64,000 nucleotides of DNA, from assembly GCA_025350465.1 (NCBI GenBank), contig JANXXU010000048.1, positions 186,001 through 250,000 of the forward strand, written 5' to 3'. Position 1 is the first letter of the stretch. The number at the start of each line of letters is the position of its first letter. The translations under genes were made by a program, and so were the position numbers. Positions 1-8,947 of this stretch are shown piece by piece. The notes beneath the pieces are model-generated. The model saw only the letters and a list, made by a program, of their open reading frames with translations. It was not told the origin of the DNA and ran no database searches. This DNA comes from Alphaproteobacteria bacterium. Lineage in GTDB: Bacteria > Pseudomonadota > Alphaproteobacteria > Micropepsales > Micropepsaceae.

Positions 1-141
1 ATGGAACTGAACCATGGCGTGACGGGTCTCGTTGATGATTTTGACCTTCTTGTTTGCGTCGGCACCTGCCGTTGTTGCAAACGAAACCAAAAGTGCGCCG
101 GCTGCTAATGCTGCAAACGCTGGTCGGATTACTGAGCGCAT
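1..141 (-). CDS. Secreted protein of unknown function, N-terminal part only
   Basis: The first 47 codons of a minus-strand gene are present; the rest lies beyond the left edge. The protein starts MRSVIRPAFAALAAG and has a classical Sec signal peptide: a basic start, a hydrophobic Ala/Leu/Val core, and a likely cut after the GADA region near residue 29. The mature part begins with a Lys/Val/Ile-rich stretch ending in the cut. A purine-rich AAGGGGA lies about 5 bases before the ATG, which supports this start. The product is expected to be exported to the periplasm. No function can be assigned from this fragment. Confidence 0.7.
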   Translation of the reverse strand, partial: MRSVIRPAFAALAAGALLVSFATTAGADANKKVKIINETRHAMVQFH

Positions 142-366
142 AGCTTTCCCCTTGAGTAAGAGCCGCCCGGACCATAGGAGATTCGCGGCCCCAGGAAAAG
201 TTGACCGGCGCCACACCCCCAGCTGATTTCGGCGCCCGACGACGCTATCGCGTTGCGCTATGGCTGAAATGCGTTGAAAGCCGTCTGGCATGGGTCCGGG
301 TTTGGCAGTCTTTTTCGATTGCGCGATCACGATCCCTTTCTAACCCTTTCTAATCGCCCAGGTTCA

Positions 367-400
367 GCTTATCGACCTGTGCACGCATGGGTCGATAAGC
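367..400. promoter_or_regulatory. 11-bp perfect inverted repeat upstream of the left-edge gene
   Basis: Arms GCTTATCGACC (367-377) and GGTCGATAAGC (390-400) are perfectly complementary around a 12-base loop. No T tract follows on either strand, so it does not look like an intrinsic terminator. It lies between the terminator of the repeat protein and the start of the secreted protein at 141, both on the minus strand. A regulator site or leader hairpin for that gene is possible. The rest of the 142-477 gap holds only this hairpin and the terminator at 415-449. Confidence 0.45.
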
Positions 401-414
401 GACGACCTAGGTAC

Positions 415-449
415 AAAAAAACATGCGGCCCGCCGAAGCGGACCGCATG
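415..449 (-). terminator. Rho-independent terminator
   Basis: On the minus strand a 12-bp stem with one mismatch (bases 422-433 pairing with 438-449, tetraloop between) is followed directly by a run of seven T (415-421). This is a textbook intrinsic terminator. It lies 28 bases past the stop codon of the small Pro/Thr-repeat protein gene. Confidence 0.85.
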
Positions 450-477
450 CCCAATCCAAACTAGAACTAGGATTGTT

Positions 478-756
478 TTAGTGCGCCGGTGGCGTCGCCG
501 GCGGCGTCGTCGTGTCGGCCGGAGGCGCAGGCGGCGTCGTCGTGTCGGCCGGAGCCGCTGGCGGCGTCGTCGTGTCAGCCGGAGCTGCTGGCGGCGTCGT
601 GCTGTCGCCCGGAGCCGGTGGCGTCGTCGTGTCAGTGGCCGGAGCCATTGTATCTGTCCCGGCCTCAGGCGCCTTCATCTTCGTGGTGTAGTACCAGTAG
701 GCAGCGCCCGCCAGAATGACGACCGCGATAAAGAGAAACAAACCAGTTCTATTCAT
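478..756 (-). CDS. Small membrane-anchored protein with Pro/Thr decapeptide repeats
   Basis: The product is 92 residues. It begins MNRTGLFLFIAVVILAG, a single hydrophobic segment (about residues 5-24) acting as a membrane anchor or uncleaved signal. After a short linker the rest is a low-complexity tail of about four copies of a ten-residue unit, DTTTPPAAPA with small variations. Such tails usually span the periplasm or cell wall. The start at 756 is preferred over the in-frame ATG at 768 because GGAGAG sits six bases before it. The gene ends just before a strong terminator, so it is probably monocistronic. Function unknown. Confidence 0.65.
   Translation of the reverse strand: MNRTGLFLFIAVVILAGAAYWYYTTKMKAPEAGTDTMAPATDTTTPPAPGDSTTPPAAPADTTTPPAAPADTTTPPAPPADTTTPPATPPAH
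490..636. repeat. Tandem 30-bp minisatellite inside the small anchored protein
   Basis: About four to five imperfect copies of a 30-bp unit built around GGCGGCGTCGTCGTGTC(A/G)GCCGGAG lie in tandem. Each encodes ten residues of the DTTTPPAxPA type. Because the unit is a multiple of three, copy-number changes by slippage would keep the frame. Confidence 0.75.
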
Positions 757-1107
757 TCTTCTCTCCATTACATGGCCGTCTTGGTGGCCATCGATCCCCT
801 CGCCGCACGCATTTTCTCAACATGGGGGGCCCCTTTACTCGACAAACGGCCGCCGAGGCAGCCGTCCAAGCAAGAGTCGCCCGCCGCACGTCCTAGCGCG
901 ACTTGCCTTGGACATTAAAGAATTCCTTACCATCCAACAAGGCGCGGCCCCCCCTAATACGAGGAGGCGTTCTGCCGCAGGACGAGGCTATTGCCTTGCT
1001 CTGAATCGCGCGGAAAACGGGCATTCCGCAGTTGCTCAGCGGGAACTCGCGAGGCTATGCTGGGGATGAACTTGACGGGTGCGAGCTACCGTCGTTCAGA
1101 GGCTTCC
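757..1107. other. Divergent intergenic region, no gene seen
   Basis: This stretch separates the minus-strand repeat protein from the plus-strand glutamine-synthetase-like gene. It must hold both promoters, but no convincing -35/-10 pair, hairpin or operator stands out. An open frame enters the ligase gene from upstream, but its codons do not resemble the family N-terminus. Confidence 0.5.
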
Positions 1108-2505
1108 ATGAGCATATTGCGGCCGGCGAAAGCCGATGAGGCGTTGGGATTCGCCTCGGCGCAAGCCGAGCTCGAAGCGTTTCTCGCCAAGCATCCGCAA
1201 GTCCAATTCATTGATTGCGTGTTTATCGACCTCTGCGGCCGGGTTCGCGGCAAGCGCTATCCGCGCAGCGAAATCGACAAGGTCTTCAAGAGCGGATTGC
1301 AGATCCCTTATTCACTTTATTTGCTCGACGCGCGCGGCGAAATGGCAAATCCGCTTGGTCGCGGCTTTGGCGACGGCGATCCGGACGGCACGGCTTGGCC
1401 AGTACCGGGCACGCTTACCCCGGTCGGCTGGGCGCAGCGGCCGCATGCCCAAGTCTTGATGACGCTGGGCGACGAGAAGGGGCAGCCGTATCTGGGCGAG
1501 CCGCGTCACCTGCTCAAGCGGATCGCGGATCGATTCCGTGATTTGGATTTGACGCCTGTCGTTGCCGGCGAACTCGAGTTCTTCTTGGTCGACCGCGAGC
1601 GCACCACGGCCGGCGCCCCACAACCACCGTTGCTTGGCGATGCCGGTGTTCGCGACGATGCCGCTTCGACCTATGGCATCGAGGACTTGGAGAATTATCG
1701 CGAGTTTCTTACGGCGGTGGCCGAAGCAACAACGACCCAGCGCATCCCCGCCACCGTCGCCAGTGCCGAATGTGCCGTCGGTCAATTCGAAATCAATTTG
1801 CGCCACGAGGCCGATGCGGTGCGCGCCGCCGATCACACGGTGTTCTTGCGCCAGGTAGTCAAGAACGTGGCTCGTGCTCAGGACATGGATGCGACATTCA
1901 TGGCTAAGCCCTACCTCAATTCTCCCGGCAGCGGCCTGCATGTGCATGTGAGTTTGGCGCACAAATCCGGCCGCAACGTCTTCGACGATGCGAGCGTCAA
2001 GGGCGGCGAGATGCTGCGCAACGCCATCGCCGGTGTTCAGGCAGTGATGGCGGAAGGCATGGCATTGTTCGCGCCGAACCCGAATTCCTATCGCCGTTTC
2101 GTCGACAATTCCTTCGTCCCGCGCAACCGCCGATGGGGCTACAACAACCGCTCGACCAGTATTCGCGTCCCCGCCGGCGCCAATGAAGCGCGGCGCTTCG
2201 AGCATCGCGTCGCCGGCGCAGACGCCAATCCCTATTTGGTGATTGCCGCTGTTCTGGCCGGTGTTCACCATGGGATCGTCAACCGCCTTGACCCCGGTCC
2301 ACCGTTTGAGGGCAATGCCGCTGCGTTCGTCGACGAGACTTTGCCGCTCAATATCGACGCCGCTTTGCTCGCGCTAGAGAATTCGGCAATTCTGCGCGAG
2401 TATCTAGGCCGGGCCTATGTCGATCTCTACTGCGCGACCAAGCGCACGGAGTTACGCCGCTATCGCGAAGCCATAACGGCTCGCGAGTACCAGTGGTATC
2501 TCTAG
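1108..2505 (+). CDS. Glutamine synthetase family protein (gamma-glutamyl-amine ligase type)
   Basis: The product is 465 residues and covers the whole glutamine synthetase fold. An N-terminal beta-grasp domain (about 20-110) with FIDLCGRVRGKRYP is followed by the catalytic domain. It has GELEFFLVD (about 153-161) at the metal site, GSGLHVHVSL (about 274-283) at the ATP/metal site and NRRWGYNNRSTSIRVP (about 340-355) at the substrate site. Length and sequence style match the PuuA/GlnA3-like branch, which joins glutamate to amines such as putrescine, rather than the assimilatory GlnA with its adenylylation loop. It stands alone, without glnB or other puu genes, so the amine substrate is unknown. 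The ATG at 1108 is chosen for the AGAGG seven bases upstream and the family-like N-terminus. Confidence 0.85.
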   Translation: MSILRPAKADEALGFASAQAELEAFLAKHPQVQFIDCVFIDLCGRVRGKRYPRSEIDKVFKSGLQIPYSLYLLDARGEMANPLGRGFGDGDPDGTAWPVPGTLTPVGWAQRPHAQVLMTLGDEKGQPYLGEPRHLLKRIADRFRDLDLTPVVAGELEFFLVDRERTTAGAPQPPLLGDAGVRDDAASTYGIEDLENYREFLTAVAEATTTQRIPATVASAECAVGQFEINLRHEADAVRAADHTVFLRQVVKNVARAQDMDATFMAKPYLNSPGSGLHVHVSLAHKSGRNVFDDASVKGGEMLRNAIAGVQAVMAEGMALFAPNPNSYRRFVDNSFVPRNRRWGYNNRSTSIRVPAGANEARRFEHRVAGADANPYLVIAAVLAGVHHGIVNRLDPGPPFEGNAAAFVDETLPLNIDAALLALENSAILREYLGRAYVDLYCATKRTELRRYREAITAREYQWYL

Positions 2506-2518
2506 CGCCGTCCGAGCA

Positions 2519-2863
2519 TTAGGTGAGGCCGTAACGCGCGCGCAACTGAATCACGGTCATCTCGACCAAGGGCGCGAGAGCGGCCGCCAACTTCGACAGA
2601 TTGACGCGGTCGTCGCCGGAACACGCTTGCTCAAAATCTTGCGCGGCGACCCGGAGGTGGTTGAAGCAGAGCGATCCTGCGTGCGTCGCCAAATCGCGGG
2701 CGGTGCGGCGTGCTTCGCTTAGGGCATGGCGTGCAACCGCAGCATCGATCATAGCGAGTTGCGCCTTCGAAGCCTCGACAAAGGTTTTGGCCATGTCGGC
2801 GACGGCAGCGGCGCCCAACTGCGCCTCGCGTTCAGCAATAGCTACGACCCACGACTTCGGCAT
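2519..2863 (-). CDS. HPt-domain-like protein with the phospho-acceptor histidine replaced
   Basis: The product is 114 residues, all helix, with the layout of a histidine phosphotransfer domain. The usual helix motif AHxLxxxAGxLG reads ARDLATHAGSLCF, with Arg56 where the phosphorylated His should be. The following LRVAAQDFEQAC matches the family's next helix. The gene starts 9 bases after the stop of the sensor kinase gene on the same strand, so the two are surely one operon. With no acceptor His it cannot relay phosphate in the normal way. It may instead bind or inhibit the kinase, or use His61 five residues later; both are inference. An AAGGTG site overlaps the end of the kinase gene. Confidence 0.65.
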   Translation of the reverse strand: MPKSWVVAIAEREAQLGAAAVADMAKTFVEASKAQLAMIDAAVARHALSEARRTARDLATHAGSLCFNHLRVAAQDFEQACSGDDRVNLSKLAAALAPLVEMTVIQLRARYGLT

Positions 2864-2872
2864 TCGAAAATA

Positions 2873-5335
2873 TTACACCTTGGCAAGCGGCAGCGTAAAC
2901 GTGACGGTGGTGCCTGCGCCAAGTTCACTTTCAATCTTGAGGTGCCCGCCGTGCATGGTGACCAGCGCGCTCGAAACCGCGAGGCCGAGCCCGGTGCCGC
3001 CGCGCCGCTTGCCCGAAGTTGCGGGCTCTATCCGCTCGAACGGCTTGGTAATGCGCGGCAAATCCTGCTCTGCGATGCCGATACCGGTGTCGCGCACCGT
3101 GAAGCTAACCAGGTCGTTTTCGGTGCGCCCGGCAACTGTGATCTGACCGCCCGGTAGTGTGAATTTTATGCTGTTCGACAAAAGATTAAGTAGCACCTGC
3201 TTGATCGCCCGCTTATCCGCGTTGACCGGCGGCAGCGCCGGCATATCGATCCAAATCTTGAGGCCGGCCTCACGCGCACGGGACTCGATCGTTTTCACGA
3301 CGTCGGCGACGAGGGCGCTCGCTTCGATCGGAGTGCGGTCGAGTTCGAGTTTGCCCGCATCGATGCGCGCCATGTTGAGGATGTCGTTGATGAGGTCGAG
3401 GAGATGCTGACCGCTGCGATGGATGTCGACCGCATATTCGACGTAGCGCGGCGGCAGCTGGCCCAGCATCTCGTTGCGCATTACATCGGAAAAACCGATG
3501 ATCGCATTGAGCGGCGTGCGCAGCTCGTGACTCATGTTCGCCAGGAATTCGGATTTTGAGCGGTTAGCTTCCTCCGCGCGACCTTTTTCGGTTTCAAGTT
3601 TGCGCGCCAGTTCGCTTAGCTCGTGCGTCTGGCCGGAAAGCGCGTCTTCCTGCTGTTTGAGCGCCGTGATGTCGGTGGCGACCGCGATGCGCCCGCCGTC
3701 GGCGATGCGCCGTTCGCTGACGAGAAGCCAGCGCGCGCCGGCACGCTGAAGCTCCACCGTTCCCATGTCGTCGAGCTGCAGGGCGTCGAATGGTTGCGCC
3801 GCTTCGTCCGATCCGTGGCCCGGGGTGTGTGCACGCGCCATCAATTCGGTGCGCATTTCGCCGGGGCGCGCGGCGTCAAGGCCGTAAAAGTCGAGAAAGC
3901 GGCGGTTGCAGGTGACTAGCGCTCCGTCGCGGTCCCACAACGCAAAACCCTCAGCGGCGTTGTCGATGGCGGTGCGCAACACCGACTCGGCGACATCGAC
4001 GCGCTCGTCCGCCTGCTTCTGATCGCTAATGTCGAGCACAATGCCGACAAGGCGCCCGGCCTCGGCTCGGCTCGAGCGATAGGCTTGCCCTTTCGCCCGT
4101 ACCCACAGCCAATGTCCGTCGCTATGCTGCAGGCGAAACGGGACGTCGTAGCTAGTCTGGCCTTCGCGCACGGCTGCGGCGATATTTTGGAAGACGCCGC
4201 GGTCGTCGGGGTGGACGAGTTTCTCAGCGTCGTCTGCCGATATCGCCCGCGGTTGACGCCCGCGCCCGACAAGCGCGTTCATTGCGCCCGACCAGAACAG
4301 TCGGCCGGACGCGAGATCCCAATCCCAAATACCCGCATTGGCGCCGCTGATCGCCAGCTCGAAGCGTTCTTCGGCGCGACGCAGCTGGCCGTCGGCGCGC
4401 GACGCGCGCTCGAGTTGATTTAGGAATGCCCACGCCAGCGCCGCGCCGAGTAGGCTCGGCCCTATGATCATCAGCGTGAAGAGCGGTAGCGACTGATACC
4501 AAGACGACAGCGCATCGGCCGCGCGCATGATCGTGATGAAGCGTAGATCATAGCCCGGCAACAACCGCGTCATCGTTAGATAAGTGGCGCCCGAGGCGCC
4601 GGCGACGTAGCGGAGTGACGGGGTCGTACTGACCGTGGGGGGCAGCGCCGCGATTGCTTGATCGACGAGCGTTGAATCGGCTTGCGTGCCGGCGACAACG
4701 CCCGTTTGGGGATCGGCAAGGATGGCGCTCTGGCCCTCGGTCGCCGCTCGCGACAACAGCTTGGTCAAGTACGCGGGATCGATCAGCGCCACCAGGGCTT
4801 GGCCCGGATTCTCTTGAAGCTTGAAGGCGATCGCGAACGGCGTCCGTCCAAACACGGCGTCGGTGAAGCGTCCGGTGGCGAACGCTGCGGGTGTCGCCTT
4901 TAGAGCAGCGAGCAGTCCGACGTCGCCGAGGCGGCGCCCTTCGGGCGCAAGGCCGTTGCGATCCCAGATCACGTTGCCGTCGCCGTCGACCAACATCACG
5001 TTGCTGAGCGCGGGATCCGCCGCCGCCAATCCAGGCCCCTGCGAAGGCGAAGTCTTCAAACCGGCCGTGAGCGCTATGCGCGTGCGGTCGATCGAGGCTG
5101 CGATCAGGTTGCTGGCAACGATCGTAAACGTTGCCGCTTCGTGCTCGGCTTGCTGCAGCGCCAACTCGTGGTCTCGACGCAGCTGAACACCGGCTGCGGC
5201 GGCAACTGCCAGGATCGAGAGCAACGTGCCAAGGATTACCCAGCGCGACGTGCGCCGCTCGGCGGCCGGCCGCGCGCGCCGCTCGTGAGCGCGCTCGCTT
5301 GGTAAGGCCGATACTGTTCGTGTCGCCGCAGCCAT
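2873..5335 (-). CDS. Membrane sensor histidine kinase with two PAS domains (PdhS/PleC-like)
   Basis: The product is 820 residues. Transmembrane segments at about 32-52 and 283-305 enclose a 230-residue periplasmic sensor region. Two PAS domains (about 325-445 and 455-570) and a short coiled coil follow. The HisKA domain has phospho-acceptor His603 in SHELRTPLNAIIGFSDVM. The ATPase domain has an N box near 717, DTGIGI (749-754) and GGTGLGL (780-786). There is no receiver domain, so it is not a hybrid kinase. The HisKA sequence resembles the PdhS/PleC/DivJ group of cell-cycle kinases in alphaproteobacteria, though no DivK partner is nearby. The only partner gene is the degenerate HPt protein downstream. 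The signal sensed is unknown. Confidence 0.85.
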   Translation of the reverse strand: MAAATRTVSALPSERAHERRARPAAERRTSRWVILGTLLSILAVAAAAGVQLRRDHELALQQAEHEAATFTIVASNLIAASIDRTRIALTAGLKTSPSQGPGLAAADPALSNVMLVDGDGNVIWDRNGLAPEGRRLGDVGLLAALKATPAAFATGRFTDAVFGRTPFAIAFKLQENPGQALVALIDPAYLTKLLSRAATEGQSAILADPQTGVVAGTQADSTLVDQAIAALPPTVSTTPSLRYVAGASGATYLTMTRLLPGYDLRFITIMRAADALSSWYQSLPLFTLMIIGPSLLGAALAWAFLNQLERASRADGQLRRAEERFELAISGANAGIWDWDLASGRLFWSGAMNALVGRGRQPRAISADDAEKLVHPDDRGVFQNIAAAVREGQTSYDVPFRLQHSDGHWLWVRAKGQAYRSSRAEAGRLVGIVLDISDQKQADERVDVAESVLRTAIDNAAEGFALWDRDGALVTCNRRFLDFYGLDAARPGEMRTELMARAHTPGHGSDEAAQPFDALQLDDMGTVELQRAGARWLLVSERRIADGGRIAVATDITALKQQEDALSGQTHELSELARKLETEKGRAEEANRSKSEFLANMSHELRTPLNAIIGFSDVMRNEMLGQLPPRYVEYAVDIHRSGQHLLDLINDILNMARIDAGKLELDRTPIEASALVADVVKTIESRAREAGLKIWIDMPALPPVNADKRAIKQVLLNLLSNSIKFTLPGGQITVAGRTENDLVSFTVRDTGIGIAEQDLPRITKPFERIEPATSGKRRGGTGLGLAVSSALVTMHGGHLKIESELGAGTTVTFTLPLAKV

Positions 5336-5445
5336 GTCCGATTGACGCAGAATCGAATCAAGTCCCCACCAGGATTATGGCGAGGGCTAGGGCCTTGTCA
5401 CCCTAGCGGCCCTACATCCTGGGCCGACTGTGGCCGATCTTCGAA

Positions 5446-8082
5446 TCAACCGAGCGTCTTTTCGGCGATCTCAAAGAGATTTCGCGATAAGCCTTCCGTC
5501 GATTTGATGCGCGTCAACTCGGCGCGGATCAACGCTTGGCGCTTGTCGTCGAAGCGCCGCCAGGTTTCGAACGAGCCCGACAAACGTGCCGCGACTTGCG
5601 GGTTGATCCTGTCGAGCGCGAGCACAGTATCGGCCAGAAAGCGATAGCCTTCACCGCTCGCAGCATGGAAACGCAGCTGGTTGTTCATGACAAACTGGCC
5701 CACCAGCGAGCGCACGCGGTTGGGGTTTTCGATCGAGAAGGCCGGATGCTTCATCAGCGCCTTGACGTGCGCCAGCGTATCCGGCCGGCAGGACAGCGCC
5801 TGTACCCCCATCCATTTGTCGATGACGAGCGGGTTGGCCTTCCACTGTTCATAAAATTGACTCAGCGCCTCGTCGCGCTCCGCTCCGCTCATGTCGGCGA
5901 GCGGGCTCAAGCCGCCCATCTTATCCGTCATGTTGTCGGCGCTGCGATGGTGCTCGAAGGCGAGACTGCGGGTCTCCTTCGTGTCCTCGGCCGTCAGATA
6001 CCGTAGGCAGGTGTTGCGCAGGCTTCGTTTGCCCGACTGGCCGGCGTCCGGAGAATAGGGCTCATTGCTCTTCAGCGATTGATAGATGTCGCGCAGCGCT
6101 CCGCCATGTCTTCCGCTGATCGCGCGGCGCAACGTCTCGCGCGCCGTGTGGATGGCGTCGGGATCGGCGACAATCATCGCCTGCGCCAGCTCCGCCTCGC
6201 TCGGCAATTGTATCGCTAGCGCCGTGAATGCAGGATCCTTGCGGGCGTCACGCAGCAATTCGCCGAACGACTCCAGGAACAATTCGTCGGCCTTGGGCGC
6301 ACGCCCGTTCTTTGCATCGTCCGTCATGCGCAAGAGAACTTCGGTCGCGAGCTTTTGTCCCGACTCCCAGCGATTGAACGGGTCGGAGTCCTTTGCCATC
6401 AAGAAGGCGCGGTCTTCCGGCGTCAGCTCGGTCTCAAACTTGGCTGGTGCGGAGAAGCCGCGCCCGATCGACGGCACCGCCGCCTCGCTCACATTCTTGA
6501 AGCGGAAGGTCTGGCGTTTCTCGCGCAGATGCAGAACCTGCGTCGGCGCCGTCGGCGCGCCGTCGAGCGAAAGTGGCAAATCGCGCCCAGAAATGCGGCC
6601 GATCAATCCGACCGCGACCGGAATATGCATCGGCTTCTTGTCGGGCTGGCCTGGCGTGGGCGCCATGTGCTGTTCGAGCGTCAAGTCATAGGTTTTTGCC
6701 GCCGCGTCGTAGCGCCCTTCAGCTTTCACCTGCGGCGTGCCGGCTTGCGCGTACCAAAGCTTGAACTGCGTCAGGTCGACGTTGTTGGCGTCTTCCATCG
6801 CCTTGATGAAGTCGTCGCAGGTCGCGGCCGTGCCGTCGTGGCGCGCGAAATAGAGGTCCGAGCCTTTGCGAAAACCGTCCACGCCCAGCATGGTGCGAAC
6901 CATGCGGCAAAGCTCGGCGCCTTTTTCGTACACGGTCGCCGTATAGAAATTGTCGATCGTGACATAAGAGTCCGGTCGCACCGGATGGGCGAGGGGGCCG
7001 CCGTCTTCCTGAAACTGGCGGGCGCGCAACATGCGCACGTCGCCGATGCGCTCGACCGCGGCAGAGCGCATATCCGACGAGAACGACTGATCGCGGAAGA
7101 CGGTGAAGCCTTCCTTTAGCGACAGCTGAAACCAATCACGGCAAGTGACGCGGTTGCCCGACCAATTGTGGAAATATTCGTGGCCGACGACGGCCTCGAT
7201 CAGATCGAAATCGACGTCGGTCGCCGTGTCCGGCCGCGCCAGGATCAGCTTGTCGTTGAAGATGTTGAGACCCTTGTTTTCCATCGCGCCAAAATTGAAG
7301 GCGCTGACGGCGACGATGTTGAAGATGTCGAGGTCGTATTCGCGCCCATAGGCGTCCTCGTCCCATTTCATGCAGCGCTTCAATGCACCCATGGCATAGG
7401 AAACTTTGTCCTCGTTGCCGTGCGTCACGTAGATTCCAAGTTTCACGCGCCGTCCCGACATCGTGACGAAGTGGTCTTCGGCATGCGCCAGGTCGCCCGC
7501 GACAAGGGCAAAGAGATAGGACGGCTTGGGGAAGGGGTCGTCCCATTCCGCCATGTGGCGCCCGCCCGGGAGCTGCGCATAGCCCGACGCGTTGCCATTC
7601 GACAGCAGCACCGGAAAGCGCGCGCGGTCGGCAACTATGCGCGTACGGTAGGCCGACATGTTGTCCGGCCGGTCGAGCGAATAAGTGATGCGGCGGAAAC
7701 CTTCCGCCTCGCACTGCGTACAGAACATGCCGTCGGACATATAGAGGCCAGAGAGGGCGACATTGCCCTGCGGGTTGATCTCGACGGTGGTGTCCAGCCG
7801 GAAGCGCACCGGCGGCGGGTTCTTGATGGTCAGCGTTTCTTCGGTCAGTTCGTACGCGTCTTTCGCCAGCGGCCGCCCGTCGAGTTGGATGTCGAGGAGC
7901 CTCAAATGCTCGCCGTTCAGCACCACTGGCCATTGCCCCTCGGACTGGCGCTCGAAATGCAGGGCCGCATAAACGCGTGTGGCGGTCGGTTCGAGGTGGA
8001 ACTCAAGCTCCGTTTTCGTGACCCGATAAGGGACGGGCTTGTAGTCCTCGCGCTTGATGGCCACCGGCTGCTCGGTTTTCAT
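5446..8082 (-). CDS. pepN: Aminopeptidase N (M1 zinc metalloprotease)
   Basis: The product is 878 residues, the normal length for bacterial PepN. It shows the substrate-binding GAMEN motif (FNFGAMENKG, near residue 264). The zinc site HEYFHN is near residue 300, with the third ligand Glu 18 residues on in SLKEGFTV. It removes N-terminal residues from peptides in the cytoplasm. There is no signal peptide. The ATG at 8082 gives the family N-terminus (MKTEQPVAIKREDYKP). A 110-base gap with a small 7-bp hairpin (5386-5407) separates it from the downstream sensor kinase. Confidence 0.95.
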   Translation of the reverse strand: MKTEQPVAIKREDYKPVPYRVTKTELEFHLEPTATRVYAALHFERQSEGQWPVVLNGEHLRLLDIQLDGRPLAKDAYELTEETLTIKNPPPVRFRLDTTVEINPQGNVALSGLYMSDGMFCTQCEAEGFRRITYSLDRPDNMSAYRTRIVADRARFPVLLSNGNASGYAQLPGGRHMAEWDDPFPKPSYLFALVAGDLAHAEDHFVTMSGRRVKLGIYVTHGNEDKVSYAMGALKRCMKWDEDAYGREYDLDIFNIVAVSAFNFGAMENKGLNIFNDKLILARPDTATDVDFDLIEAVVGHEYFHNWSGNRVTCRDWFQLSLKEGFTVFRDQSFSSDMRSAAVERIGDVRMLRARQFQEDGGPLAHPVRPDSYVTIDNFYTATVYEKGAELCRMVRTMLGVDGFRKGSDLYFARHDGTAATCDDFIKAMEDANNVDLTQFKLWYAQAGTPQVKAEGRYDAAAKTYDLTLEQHMAPTPGQPDKKPMHIPVAVGLIGRISGRDLPLSLDGAPTAPTQVLHLREKRQTFRFKNVSEAAVPSIGRGFSAPAKFETELTPEDRAFLMAKDSDPFNRWESGQKLATEVLLRMTDDAKNGRAPKADELFLESFGELLRDARKDPAFTALAIQLPSEAELAQAMIVADPDAIHTARETLRRAISGRHGGALRDIYQSLKSNEPYSPDAGQSGKRSLRNTCLRYLTAEDTKETRSLAFEHHRSADNMTDKMGGLSPLADMSGAERDEALSQFYEQWKANPLVIDKWMGVQALSCRPDTLAHVKALMKHPAFSIENPNRVRSLVGQFVMNNQLRFHAASGEGYRFLADTVLALDRINPQVAARLSGSFETWRRFDDKRQALIRAELTRIKSTEGLSRNLFEIAEKTLG

Positions 8083-8228
8083 ATCTGGAACCTTTGGGCA
8101 AATACGCGGCCGGAGGGCCGTCTGATGGGCGCCGTTTTAGGCGATCCCGGGCTGCGAGGCGAGCGGCCGATTGTCGAAGTTTTGACACAACATTTGGGCA
8201 AGAGGGCTGGAAAGGGGAGAGTACCGTC

Positions 8229-8570
8229 ATGAACAAATGGCTTATCGCCGTCGCCGCCGTCCTCATCCTGCTGGCGGCAACGAACCCATCGCGCAGCGAT
8301 TTCAACGACTGGGCCGTGCGCTACACCGCGCACAAGATCGACGCCCAGGCGCAGAGGGAGGGGCGCGAAGCCTCATCGAGCGAGCGCGTGGTCGGCGGCG
8401 CCCTTGTCGGGCTGGTTGTCGCGAACCTGCCGGTCAAGCGGCAGAATTTTATTCTCTTCTCGATCTACCGCTTGGACAGCGACGTCATCCAACCCGGCAA
8501 CGACAGCGAAACTTTCCCCGGCTGCGCGGTTGGAATCGCGGGGCAATTCGTCGGATTTAAGAAGTGCTGA
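8229..8570 (+). CDS. Small exported protein, DUF4359-like
   Basis: The product is 113 residues. An N-terminal hydrophobic segment (MNKWLIAVAAVLILLAATNP, residues 1-20) acts as a signal or anchor. The NPSxxDFxxW element that follows resembles the DUF4359 family; this is from memory of the family pattern and is not tested. The rest holds a glycine/valine-rich hydrophobic patch and FILFSIYRLDSD. The ATG at 8229 is chosen over an upstream in-frame ATG because AAAGGGGAG lies just before it and a hydrophobic N-terminus results. It stands alone, divergent from pepN. Function unknown. Confidence 0.6.
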   Translation: MNKWLIAVAAVLILLAATNPSRSDFNDWAVRYTAHKIDAQAQREGREASSSERVVGGALVGLVVANLPVKRQNFILFSIYRLDSDVIQPGNDSETFPGCAVGIAGQFVGFKKC

Positions 8571-8602
8571 CGATTGGGTATCGCAACGGCGTCGACTCGC
8601 GG

Positions 8603-8627
8603 GCTTCTGTCGCGGTGCGACAGAAGC
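8603..8627. terminator. Perfect 11-bp hairpin between two small genes
   Basis: GCTTCTGTCGC (8603-8613) and GCGACAGAAGC (8617-8627) pair perfectly around a three-base loop, 33 bases past the upstream stop. A second small palindrome (GCGCAC, AAT, GTGCGC) overlaps its end. There is no U tract, so termination is only probable. It could also sit in the leader of the following 61-codon gene. Confidence 0.45.
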
Positions 8628-8739
8628 GCACAATGTGCGCTCGAACACTTGCGCGCGTTCCTTGCATGGATCATATGAATCGACAGGCGCACACGGTGCG
8701 TACTCGCGCGGGCGACGCTCCCGCTAACTGAGGGAAAGG

Positions 8740-8925
8740 ATGACCACCATGAACCAGGTCTCCGCTTTCGGGCGCAACGTTTTCGCAGCCGGTGCCGCTC
8801 AACCACGTTATGCCTTCCGCGTGATCTTCGGCGGGATGGTGCGTGTGACCACGGACCCGATCGAGGTCGCGCGTATTCGCCGGGCTTATCCGGCGGCGCG
8901 CGTCGAGGTCGTGCCGATCGGCTAG
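8740..8925 (+). CDS. Small protein of unknown function
   Basis: The gene encodes 61 residues, or 58 if the second ATG at 8749 is used. The upstream GAGGGAAAGG ends right at the first ATG and is 9 bases before the second, so 8749 is the better start. The protein is soluble and basic, with YAFRVIFGGMVRVTT and an Arg/Ala-rich helix IARIRRAYPAARVEV-like at the end. Good codon use, a strong ribosome site and a terminator-like hairpin right after it argue that it is a real monocistronic gene. No family recognised. Confidence 0.5.
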   Translation: MTTMNQVSAFGRNVFAAGAAQPRYAFRVIFGGMVRVTTDPIEVARIRRAYPAARVEVVPIG

Positions 8926-8947
8926 AGTCAATCATTCTTCGAATGCT

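Noticed and set aside
274-918. Plus-strand frame of 214 codons rich in Arg
   Set aside because: It is the antisense shadow of the Pro/Thr-repeat gene; the Arg runs are the complement of the minisatellite.
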